Source of the DNA: Psettodes erumei | Lineage: Eukaryota; Chordata; Actinopteri; Pleuronectiformes; Psettodidae | Assembly: GCA_016785225.1 (NCBI GenBank) | Contig: JAFBJZ010000825.1 | Coordinates: 62,001 to 126,000 of the forward strand | Reading direction: 5' to 3' | DNA: 64,000 bases | Shown here: one piece after another, positions 23,026 to 36,073 of the stretch | Numbering within the stretch: position 1 is the first letter of the stretch | Layout: each line of letters begins with the position of its first letter | The notes under the pieces: generated by a model | Databases searched by the model: none | The model's input: only the letters and a program-made list of their open reading frames with translations | What the model was told of the DNA's origin: nothing | Position numbers and translations under genes: made by a program

Positions 23026-26000
23026 ATGAAGTACAAGAAGTTCATTACCATCATGCAGGCAGCTTTGGGAGTGGCCCCCCTCAACAAGAGAGAGCTGATC
23101 CCACCACCACGTAAACTCTGGAAACCTGCACGGTGAGTTGCTGTTGTTGTTGTTGCATGTATGCATACACGGGTGTGAGGATGCTTGTGTGTGTGTGTGT
23201 GTGTGTGTGTGTCTGCATGTGTGCATGTGTATGTGTGTGTGCATGGGAAACAGACCAGATTGGCTGATAAGAAGTCAATGTAAAATAAGAGAGAATGTAT
23301 TTATGTTAATGATGCCTCGGCTCCCTGCAGGTCTTCAAATCAAAGGCAGACATTAATGTTTAACAGCCTCTCCAACGTTTCACCTTTTTACAAGCTGCAA
23401 ACATGTTTGCTCACTTACAGAGCTGTATAACTGTATTTACTAATACATTTATGAAGAGAATTTCCACTGGTTATAGGATGTCTTATTCAAAAAATTAGGG
23501 AATTATGGAGTAACACTGTAACAAGGGATTTGGAGATTTTCAACACAGCATTATGAGGGGTGAATACTAAAAACTGAGAAGTTGCTTTGCAACATAAAAA
23601 ATAAATTAAAAACAGCTTTCTCTTTATATATTTATAAAATTATTATATTTATTACATTATAATTTGATTATTTATCATACCCTATATTTATATAGACAGC
23701 CCTGAGTACGAGCCGGTCTGACCTTGTGTAACCAAAGTGGTAGCTGTGTCCACATTCTCTGCAGGAGGTCAAGCCCACTGTCAGCAAATATGACACTCCA
23801 CCAGGATTATGCCTTGTCACTAGTTCTTTTTGTAATTTGCATGGACAGAATCTTCAAGCTCATCTGAGGAGTGGAAGGTGCCTGGGCCCACGTCATATGC
23901 TTTTTATAGTCAACTACTTTTCTCCAGCTGACAATCATTGTTGGTCTTTTTGAAGTACAAACACAATCATTCCCTAACCTAACCCATGTCTTAATTTTTG
24001 TACTGCAACCATAGGAAACGTGCCCTTACCTGAACAAATGGGTCATTTTAACCAAGACTTTACATTAACACAAACCAAACTCCTCTTCCCAGTACCAAAA
24101 ATGATGTCATCCCTCTGATGGGGGATGGATGCAGCTCACTGAAATGTGCAAAACAGAATTTATATGATTTAAAATTCAGTTAAAATATATATAAAAATTT
24201 GAATTGTTCAACTTGAATAAATACATTAAACACTTAATTTTGATCACTGAAACGGAATTTATATTTTTGAATACTTGGCAGGTTTGAAAGTGATTGTTAG
24301 AACACAAATGAGGACATAGAGAGTGGATGTGACTCCTTTTTGTAACAATTAAGGATGTGATGGCATTATTCACTAGGAGGGGGGGTAATAAAAACACTCT
24401 ACTCTGGCTTAATGAATATAGAAAACTGATGTAAGACAGGGACCAGCTGTTTAAAATGTCAAATCCAGTCTGATTTCATATCTCGATTAGAACCCGAAAA
24501 AATCAAAAGCTTAACTAAGGTGTTTTTTTTATCTTATTGAGGGTGCTCAATGGAACGGGAAATGAATGGCAAAAATATTCAAAAATTAATTGGTAAACAG
24601 GGCAATAAAAGAAACTGAACTGAAGTTTTTTGAAATGTATAACTTATTCCATCTGAGGTTACTTATAGTAATGATCATGCCCAGCGTATTTTCAAAATTG
24701 AGGAAAAAAATATATTCTTTAAAATCATTGATGCCTCGTGGCCCTCAAGGGAAGAACTAACTAACTTACAGAGCTAGACAATTCAATTTATGGAGAAATT
24801 GCGGTTGGACTGATAAATATGTATGAAGTAGGCGAACATGTTTAGGGGGTGTGAGTCCTTCACTGAATCCAGAAAGCTTGATAATTTAGCCGAAATGTTA
24901 TTTTTTTCAACATTATGTAGACTCAAAATAATGGTCTCTAATGGGATTGCCCTTGCACAGCAATTCCACCAAAACACAAAATGGCCACCTATACAACAAC
25001 ATCAGCAATCCACTAAAAAATGGAGGCTTATGTTTATTCTATTTCTCTACATCTGAAGAGGGCATTTGATATTGTCTACTATCTAAATTATCACATTTAA
25101 CTCTTTTTGGGAGACATTAGCCTATAGATGAAATCATTTCTATTCAATAGCAAGTTGTGCGTGTCATGACACCAAATCTCCATACCATGACTGTCCTGCA
25201 GGTGTCCCTCTAGACTCTTTATTTTTCCTACTTTACATTAATGACCTGTCTCATGCATCCATCCACAACTTGTCGCAATCCATCCTCAACTCCTCAAAAA
25301 ATGCATTTAGTCAGTGGCGCTTGATCACGTGTCAGTCATCCATTAACCCTTTTAATACCACAGGGATCACCGGTGACACCGTGGCGCATGTGTATTTCAA
25401 ATTACCGTAACTCCTTGCTACTTCGTGCAAAAAGCTGTGAACAATATAAAATATATCTATTATTTTGGTGCTTAAAGGGTTAAAATATAATAAAACCATG
25501 CACACAAATTTGAGTCTGAAATACAAAGAAGAAGCGACATATAAACATGTGGCATCACATATAATCCCAGTAATACGTTGTAACATACAGTATACACATA
25601 TACATAAAGAGACATGGTGATGATTTAAAAATGGTGGAAGTGAGTGCAATCCCTCTGAACCCTGACCTAACCCAGCCTTAGCAGCTATTGTGCCTTGGTT
25701 ACAGCAAAATTTGCCACCAGATCTTCCAACAGTGTTCAGTTGTCTCAGCTGAAAGTTTGGCTTGAAGTGGGCCTACCTACCAAGTTATGTCATGATGGGA
25801 AGGCAAGAGGGCGTCACTGTCATCATGTTCATCCTGATGCGCAGAAACAAATTCAGGTGAAGGGTTTGGGTTAACAAGAAAGGGGCCAGTAAGCCTAGGA
25901 TACATTGAACTTACAGTCATACAGTCAAAAATGTAAAAAAAAAAAAAAAAAAACTTGTGGTAAGAAAGTGATTCTCTCTGACTCTTTCCACAGTCCATAT

Positions 26001-28921
26001 GTGCAGGTGGTGAAGATGTGTCAGGTGACATGGAGAAGGCAGTGTGCTCTGTGAACCTGATGGAACAGTTTTACTGCAGTAATCTTACACAAAAATGGCA
26101 TGAAAACTTGTGGTTGGTGATATATTGTTCACTGTATTGGAAACTACTGATGCACTGTTTTGCAATTCTTTAACTGTATTTTTATATTTTCATTTTGTTA
26201 CAATGACACCTCAGGCAGCAGGTGAAAAGTCAGTTCTTGAAGTTGATGTGTGTGAAGCAGGAAAATTGGTAGTGTAAGGATTTGAGCCACTAATTATGAT
26301 GGCAAGATGGCTGGGTCAGAGCAACCAGGGCTTACTGATGTACATGGTGCAAAAGATACCAGAACATGCCGTTCATCACAGCTACATTGTACGGGCTGTC
26401 TACATAATGTACATGTACATGGTCCGAGTTTCTGCACAGGTTACCCGTACTGCATGAGAAGTGGTGTACACCTCTCTCATATGCAACAGTTAGATATGAG
26501 GCCCCTGGTCTCCCGTGGTGCAGTGGTCAAAGGTCACAAAGGATGAACACCCAAAAAATGTTTGCATATGCAATATATTTGCATATGGAATTACTTTGAG
26601 TTGATTTGTAATTCTGTATGTTGGTATGTACAGTATTCATCCTTGTGTTGAGAGCAGAAAGATCATTTTATCCTTGTCTCATATTAGTGTGAAAACCAGA
26701 ATAAAGGTAAAGACAGATTTTAGATGCGCACACACACACACAGGTGTACACACAAAGGCACATACTCGCAGAGGTCTTGCATGCAGCAGCAGTAGCAGTG
26801 CAGCCATCCTCCTCCCTCTCTCCCTCTCTCCCCTCTCTCCTCCCCCCTCTCTACTCCTCAGTCTTGCTCGGTCTCTGCTCTGTCAACAGCTCCTGTTTCT
26901 CTCGCTTTCCCTCCTCTTTTTTATCTGTACATCTCTCCAGGCTTGTTGTCATCTATCACCATGCGTCTCGGCGTCTGCTCCTTCATTTCAGACATCCTGA
27001 GCACCTCCAGTAACATCTGTTTCTGCTGGACCGAGGGCAAGGTAGAGTCAAACCTCTTCCACCTCCACCGCCCTGCTGCTGTGCTCAGGAGCAAGGCAGC
27101 AGGGCTTACAGCCACTGGGTGCTGCTGGGAATATACACACTTTTATTTGATTACATGACATTCCACTGGGCTGCTAAGGATACACTGTAGTATGTGCATC
27201 TGTGCATCTTAGTGTGTGTAGCAATTTTTCATTATTGTCAAAGTTTGGCTAGCTGGATCAGATGACTATACATACAGTATATATATGTGTGTATGTGTAT
27301 GTGTGTGTGTTAACATATGTTTACAGTGGCAGGCAACAGTGTGGTGGTGTGCTTAGAGGTCCATATGTGCTTCATAGAGGTTAATGCAGTTTTGAGTATT
27401 GTTACAGTTGTAAAGTTGTATCTTTTGTAATATAGTGGCAAGAAAAAGTATTTGAATCCTTTGGATTGACCTGCTTTTCTGCATTTACTGGTCACAAAAC
27501 AATCTGCTCTCCATCTCACTCACAAATATATAAAAAGGCAGCATGGTAATATTCACAAACAGGTCATCTTTTTTGCTTTTACTAAGCACACCCAGGATAT
27601 AGTCACAGTGCTAGTTGAAAAGTAAGTGAACCCTTGGAGTTCATAAATGGTTAAACCTCCTTTAGCAACAAAAACCTCAAAGCAGTTTGGGAATTTTGGT
27701 CCATTCTTCGTAAGAACTGCTTCATCTCAGACATTTCTTGTCTGGTTTCATCTCATGTCCCTCTCTCTCTTTTTTTCTTACAAAATATGGTTCACATCAG
27801 CAGTTGCTTCTTGGGAATATCAAAATCAAAATGTTTAATTTAAAAAAAAATTGACTGGACTCCAAGTTTGTTAACTCCTGATTAACTGTTTCTGACATCA
27901 TTACGCAAGGGGTTCAGATACGTTTTCTAACTGTGAATGTTTGAATGATATTTTCAAGATGGACAAGAACAATAAATTTGTTGTGTATTTAAAATACTGT
28001 AGATTGTGTTCATTATTATAGTAATCATAATAGTGTTATTACGGTTTACCTTAACATCATCTGAGTCAGATCAGGAGATCACTTTCATGTCTGTGCATCC
28101 ACGTTCCCCTCAGTGAGAACTGTAATAACCTTGGGTATTTTTCATCTGGTGCTGTCATCAGGTGAAGAGCCTTGACTTGTTCATCATTTTAGTTTATGAT
28201 GAAATACCTGCAAAAGTAATGGCATCACCATCAGCCTACATTGTGCTTAATAGGCAAATGTTAGCATGCTAACATGCTAAACGAAGCTGGAGAACTTGGT
28301 AAAGATTTGCTCTGTGTTTACTCTGTAAGCGTGTTAGCATGCAGAATTAGCCTGTTTAAATGTATGGCTGGTTGTTTATAGCCATGGTATATATCTGCTT
28401 GTTAAATGAAAATTAGTTTGTGCTAGGTTAGTCCATCTGCTGCACTGGTGAAATGAATAGCTCTGACTCAATCAGCTGACTCATCTAAATGCAATTTGAA
28501 ACGTCACTTATTGAATTTGTGCAGAGGGATGAGGTCCAGTGTATCGGTCACCAGTACTGTCACTGAAATATGTACTGTGGGTGGAGGAGTTGTTAAAAAT
28601 TAAAAACTTAATTGCCTTTCATTTGACTGTGTCAGGTGAATTTCTCATTGGAATTTAAAAATTAATGTGACTTGGAGTTGTGCCCATCGTGCTCAAGTCA
28701 GTTCATTTGTGCATGTTTCTTTTACCTGTGTTTGGTTCGACTGCAGTACTGGGGCGTATAACAATAGATGCAGTGTGTGTGTAGGATCCTAGTCACAACA
28801 AGAAAAAAGATTACTTTATTGATATGGACAGACATCCTTTGGCTACGTGTGTGTGAGACCACGGACAGACATGCATACAGACTAGAACATTTTAATGTAG
28901 CCTGACAGTGGCTCACTGCTC

Positions 28922-28984
<63 letters not shown>

Positions 28985-30211
28985 GATTGATCGCCTCGTC
29001 CTGGGACTGGAGCAGTATTAGATTCAGTGCTGGGCGTCGGTGAGGGAGTGCAGAGGCAGCTGCGGCTCTGTCGCTGATAAACCAATCAAACACTACAGCA
29101 GCCTCTCTGTCCACACACATCGTCAGTCCTGCACTATTTATCTGGTAGTCATTACTGTAACAGAGCCCAGAGGCATTGATTCTGTTGTGGCAAGGTCACC
29201 TAACAACACTCAGATAGCAAAGGCAGCAGTGTATACACTTATATGTTACTTAGTTTGATCATTGTTGTTTGAAACACACAATATCTCAACAATCTGACTG
29301 AGTTCAGCCATATGACACAAAACACAGTAAACTACAGTAAAACTAAATAGAGTGTACAATTCAACTTCAGTATGACACAGGAGAAAATCAGTCATGCTGG
29401 GGCTGTTGGCTCAGTTGGTTCGAGCATTTTGCTTACAATGCCAAGGTTGTGTGGTGGATTCCTGCACAGGCTATATGTCGTTTCTTCAATTTCCCTCAGC
29501 ATAAATAACATATCTATAATTGGCAATTCCTTTAAAAAAGCTACTAATCACAGTCCAAACTTTCCACACAAAAGGAATAAGCTTGGCTTTTCTCAATGTC
29601 ATCAAATTAAAGTCTCACTCTGTTCACCAGTGTTATCTGATTTTCCTTCTCTGTGGCTCTAAGACCACTGGTTCCTCTGTATAGATATACAGTATGTATA
29701 TAAAGTTCATAAACATATACTGTAGCAGTCATTTGTTTCAAAAGCTAGCCACTGTAGTTTTGACATTACTACTGGAAGTTGATTTTGTTTTTCTTATTTA
29801 AAGATTCAGTGCTGTTACATGCTTGTGGTTATGTGGATATTGCCATTAAAGCTGTGCCTTATTGACTGCTAGGAGTTCATATGTTTTGTGCTGGTGGGCC
29901 AATGTGCCACATTCTGAGTCATTGTCTCAATTTCATACTGCCAAGTAAGTCTTTCCAAAGCAGCAAAGCTCTGACTTTGGTCAAGTAATAAGAAAATACA
30001 GCCTCAATCTATGGTCTCAGAATCAGCAGAATCCGGCAGGTTCAGTTGGGTCCCATCTGAAATGCACAGGTCCAGGCCGGCCGAGGGTCTTAGTGTGATA
30101 TCTGTGCAGAACCGTAGTGTGTAGGGCTGAGTCAAAATAACCCCCAGTGTGGCTCACTAATGTGTTTTTAATAGATTGTGGACAGCAGTGTAGCTTCATG
30201 GCACAGAGGAA

Positions 30212-30274
<63 letters not shown>

Positions 30275-31092
30275 ACAACTAAAAATTAAAAGAGAAGAAA
30301 ATAACACCAGATTTGTCCTTTGGTAGAAAATAAGTTGAGTTTTCTTTTTCATGTTCTATCTTCTCACCCTCCTCATTTAGGCCAAAGACAAAGAAAGTGA
30401 TGCTGTATCTTCAGACCATTGTAATTAAAGAGCAAAGGCAGTTCCGGTTGCTGATAAGCATGAGTTTTGTCCCGCTGGCCTCAGGTGCTGAAGCAGCTTA
30501 ACATGTGGTTACAGCATCCTTGCAACACAAATACAGCAGGATTTATTTCTCATGAACAGTCATCATCTTCATGTAGCACTGATGGATAATTTTAGGTCAG
30601 AAAAGGCACCAACTTGTTAATGCGTAGTGAGAGAAGGCCAAGGGTTTGCAAAGCTGTCATCAAAGCAAAGAGTGGCGACTTTGAGGATTCTAAAAAACAT
30701 ATTTAGCTTTAGCTCTTTCACAATTTCACAAGTTGGCTACATAGTTCCATATATCTTGCTTCGGAGTTCCGATGTCTTCAGTATGTATCTACAATGTAGA
30801 AAATAATAAATACAAAGAAAAAACATTGAATGACAAGGTGCGTCCAACATTTTGACTGGTGTGTATGTTTTTATACAAATTTGAACATGTATCTGGTTTC
30901 TGAGATGTCTCACATTAACTGCAAACATCTTGGTTATTGAAAGGATGTGAGTTGATCCTTCACACAGACAGACATAGTAAGAGTGGTAGTCTGTTGCTCT
31001 CTGGGCAGTGTAGGCTGTTTGTGCTTGTCAGCACAGTGACACCTTAGACTGGGGATGGGCGGAGGAGATGCCATTTTTATTTTATGTGTGTA

Positions 31093-31129
<37 letters not shown>

Positions 31130-34100
31130 CTGTGGCAGAGTGCAAGCAGTAGCCAGGGGTGGATGGGTCCATATTTCTTATTCTGATCAGTGCTGTCCTG
31201 TCGAGGCTGTATAGGCAGGAGCTTCTGCAGATTAATGTTTCTCTATTGATTGATCCATTTGGCTGTGTGGAGAGATGTCACCCTAAGGTGACCCATGGGC
31301 TACAGTGTCCACAAATTCTCCCTGACCATTTATACACTGCTGCACATTGGAGCACACTTCAATAATACTGACACACACAGGTATAGATCATAAGAGTAGC
31401 AGAGTACTGTCAATAAAGGATAATCAGCAGCAGGCTGCTGGGTGGTTTCACTGGGGAAGGGGTGGGGAGGTTAGGATAGACCAAACTGATTTAAAATCAG
31501 AAATATATGTATTACAATATGCCATCATATACAAGTTAGTTTGACATCTTCACTATAGCATGTGCATTGATGTAAGTGCTCTGAAGTTGATGATCAAAAA
31601 AAGCTTTGTTAAGGCAAGTGTGACCTCAGAAGACAGCAGCTGCCATTGCTCACTGTGACAGAAACCTGTCAGTCAAGTGAACACACCCAGGAACAGCAGA
31701 GAGACAAAGTGAGGGGTCGGTCTACATCAACAATGGCCAGGAGCAGGAGCAGGGGCATACTAGTAAAACCTTAATAAGTCTGACAAAGACAGTGGGCGAC
31801 GTCACTCATCACGGATCACTCTGAGGTTACGTCGGAGATAGCTGTTAACCTTGTAAAGCCCAAACCATTAAATAATTGACAGTTTCAATTCTTTGAACTT
31901 GGAGCCTTTATTGGTCACTTTATTGGTGATGCAATAGATTTTTGAAAGTTGTTGCCTTTACTAAGGTTCTCAGGTTAAGAGTTCTGCCAACTTTCAAATT
32001 CTTGTTCATGATATTATGTTATTCCTGTATTTATTATGATATTCCTGTAAGGCCAACAATGAAGTTGTTCCTTCCATCTTTTTTCACTTTCAACAAACCT
32101 AGATATTTTTGTTGAAACTGCATCAGTCAGATGAAATTCAGCCTTTATAAATTCAATTAAAAAAATGATTGTGGTAATTATCTAAATGCTCATTAAAACA
32201 AAGCAAACCTTATTCATTCCTCATGTGAATTTTTAAAAGATTTAATTCGTAATGTAGACACCGGTCTTGCCTCGAGTACAATACCACTGACAGTAAGCAA
32301 AATGCTCAACATGCTTCAGCATTCACAGCCTTGTGTGCTGTGAACAATGACAGCCAACTCAAAAAGATGGTCTGATGGTCTGTATGCCATCTGCTTTGGA
32401 TAGTAAATGTTCAGGGAGGGCATAGCAAAGGCCAAAGAAATCTGATATTGCTGCTGATTCAAACTCTTTGTTTTCTTTAACATGCAGTTGGAAATTTTAA
32501 AAAGAATAGGTTGAAGTTGTGCCTCAACAACACCATGACACCTTGGTTGAGTGAGTTTTGTTAAAGGGGACCTATCATGCTTTTCCTTATTTTGTGTCAG
32601 TGTAAGTCAATGTAACAGTGTTGATATTATTATATGTACTATATGCAATGTGAATATGAAAATGCCCCCCCCCCCTTTCTGTCTCTCTGCAGAGGATGTG
32701 TGATTACAGTAGAGGCAGAGTGAAGGGGTTGTTCATTAGTCTACTGTATGTGTCTGCATCTTTGTGGGTGTAAAAAATATTTTTGGTTTGTTATGCAACT
32801 GTGGCAGATTGAGACAAATTAAGACTATGGTGGGCTGCCACAGTCCAACATTAAATAATTAATGTGAAATACAGGATCATGATCTTTATCAGTATTTTTA
32901 AAATGTAGCTTATGATTAATGACTGGTAAGACGGGGCGAGAAGGGTCATCTTGTACAATAATGACACAGGGCTTGTGTGGGATCAAATGGTAATTGTTCA
33001 TTGCCTACTAACGTTACACCTTTAATCAACTTTATACACTGTGTGCACAAAGGGTACTAGCACAGCAGTTTTAATAGCTTTTGACCTCATGATCAGGAGA
33101 AATATCTCTGCTGATAAGCAAGGTGTGATGAGAGCTGGAGCATTAATTACTTACAATGTTCATGTTGCATGGTTATGTTCACAGCCACAGTATTTAAGAA
33201 TGAGTACATAGTTCCTGTTACGCAGAGAACTAAAAGAATGTGGGCCCAGACCAGCTCCAGATGTGATCTGAGCAGTCAGATCTCAGTGGTCAGACCACTG
33301 TTCACAGGTATAAACAGGGATTAAGTGTTTAAACCCTGCAACATCAACCTGAAGGTGTGTAAATGGTGGAAGATGATGTATGTTTGTATAGCTCCATACT
33401 GATTAGGGCTGGTTGGTCTATCGAGGCATACATCTCAATAAGTACCTGCCAGACCATCATAAAATATGCAATAGGAACTGATTGCTCAAAGAGGATGAAT
33501 CCGAATGTTTTGATGACCTCCTGTCACCATCAGGACAAACTGTTGCTCTACAAAGACAGATTAGTGACAAAAAATTATGTAAAAATTAAAATGAATGAAA
33601 TTGCTGGATTGAATTTATTGCAAAAGTAAGTTTGGTTCCTTAAAATGTGAGTCTTGTTTTTGTTCTTTTGTAGTTTTGCTAAGATGGGGGGAACATGGGG
33701 AATTAATTGAAAGTGGATGAGAAACACCAAGCCTGTAAAATTTGCCAGTCTCAGCTCATTCACCTCAAACCACCTCATTGATGTTGAGGTGGTGATGTGA
33801 TGTTTCTAACTGTAGGAGACACTCTGGATATTGTTACAGCTCAGACAAAATCAATACAAGTTGTTGCCTGTTATGACTATCCAGGTATTTGGCTGTAAAG
33901 CCACATGTTGAAAAGCTCGAGAAGAAACTGAATGAAGTCAGGTTTTTATTGTAGTTTCTCTTTGAAAGCTGGGACCCAGCCAGTTGCTGCCACCTTTTCA
34001 CTTCTTCTTCTTGTTAATGGTGTTATGTTGCCACAAAAACTGTACTGTTCAAATGTACATGGAAGCACAGAGACAAACAGTCACCATGACAAATTTTCCA

Positions 34101-35167
34101 CAGCCACACACTCACACACACACGACAGAAAAGATAAAAGACCAGTGCTTATTTTTGCAGCAGAAGGGGTCATCTCTTCTTTGACCTTTGTCTACCTTCC
34201 AGCCATCTACCCCTCCCACCCTCCTCTGTCTCCCTGCTTGCTGCTTGCTTGTTTGCTGTTCAGTTGGATTGTAATGATTGTAAAATATAATTTTGGTTCC
34301 TTAAAACGTGGGTCCTATTTTTGTAGTTTTTGGACATCGCTTCTTCTTTCTGTTACGCTAAATTAAATGCTTAGATGTGAGAACAATAAAAACATGTTTT
34401 AATCAGAGCAATTGCATTTGCAATGCTGCAGTTTTTTAATGTTCTATTCTTCCTATCTCACACTGAAACTAAGTGAGACTGAAGTACATGTAACATCTGC
34501 ACACTGACTCAAGGTACAGGCCTGTGTTGCAGGCCCTTCCAATCGAAACTATCAAAAGTACTGTATTAGTACTGCATATTTACACAATATTGTGCTAATT
34601 GAGACAAAATTCAAAAGTTAATTCATGACATTTAATGTATTTTTAACATGTTGAGACTACCCCCCAGTCTCTACCAATGGAGGTGACTTTAAAAAGATAT
34701 CTGAGGCCTGTGCTTTAAAGTGGGATTTGTGGGTAGCGAGATAACTTGAGGTTTAACTTTGGGTTTTCAGGGTTCGGACAGTAATTCACTTCTTACTGGG
34801 GTAAATCACCCTGGTAACTTATGTTGAACATCCAATCTGTTCTTGGTCAGGTGATGTTTGAAATAAGAAATCAACAAAAGCACCGCCTATTGACCAATCA
34901 GCATCCTCACATTTCATAGAGGATGCCACAGAGCTCAGTGGGCAGATTGTGAAAGGGTCTCTGAGGAGGGCTGTGTTCAGACCAGCAAACCTCTTTGTCT
35001 CTCCTTGGTGACTTGTATGTGAGATAAAGATTCTCTGAGGGAACGACCGATCTGTGTCAGCTTCATGAGCTGCGTGTTGTCAGTGTGACACATCAGAGTC
35101 ATGTGCTTACAGTCCAGCTGTCTCTTGCCTTGTCTTGATTTGCTACGGGTACTTTTATATAGCTCAT

Positions 35168-35203
<36 letters not shown>

Positions 35204-36030
35204 CTCCTGCAGTGTTAATTAGCAGAGGCCAGATGGATGAGGTGACGGTGTGTTACTGTACCCTCTGCAACGCCACACCCACTGTTTTCCAGCACGTGTG
35301 CACACACACACACACACACAGGCTTACATAACCCAAGCAGTGCAGTGCAGATGTGCCCTTATTTACAGTTGCATCTATTGTGGGGTAAAAATGAAATGAT
35401 TTACTAGCTCTCTGCACAACTGTTGTCTTTTCAAATCCTGACTTTTTAATTGAATTTCCTTCCGTTCTTTTTCTTCTTTTGCTATTTTTGGTACCTTGGT
35501 ATAAAGTATTTTTGGTAGAAGCTCAAAGTGTGACAGAGTTATCAGACAGGAAAATAAATACACAGATAGATCTCTGCATCACAGCCTTTCCAAAAATATT
35601 GTGACGAAAGTCTTTTGGAGTGCAAGCAAGAGGGAGAGTGAGGGAGATAGGTGTAGATAGAGGTAAATTGAGGCTTCAGTATTCATGATGTTCCTCTCTC
35701 TGTTTAGACGCACTGCAGTATCTCTCGCTCTCTTTCTTCCTCTCCACTCCTCTGTTCAGCTTCCTCAGCAAGTAGTCACTATCCCATAAGCATACTCCCC
35801 CACCACACACACACACACACACTGACACAGTGACCTTGACAGACGGCAGAGAAACAGGCTGGAGGCAGAAGTTGCTCTTTGACTCTTAATCAGTGAATCA
35901 AGAGCAGAGCAAGCTGTACTTACCATAAGCAATATAATCACAAGGTCAGATCAGAAGCAGTGCAACGTATTGTTGAGGTGTTGCAATGTTAGTAACATAA
36001 CCTGTGCACCAGATTTGGTATACATTACAC

Positions 36031-36073
<43 letters not shown>

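Larger units (their letters stand above)
23133..26800 (+). other. Large intron of the presumed tjp2, first part
   Basis: AT-rich non-coding DNA. Holds a GT microsatellite (23186-23212), a LINE relic (about 25050-25330) and a poly(A) run near 25937. A short GTGGTGCAGTGGTCAAAGG piece near 26515 resembles the head of the SINE seen at 803-1026 in the opposite orientation. No exon supported. Confidence 0.5.

Noticed and set aside
26307..26546. Open frame of 79 codons upstream of the candidate exon at 26961.
   Set aside because: No motif and overlaps a SINE-like fragment near 26515.
29397..29480. Possible tRNA gene.
   Set aside because: Box A-like sequence is present, but box B is decayed and no cloverleaf can be formed; a SINE head fits better.
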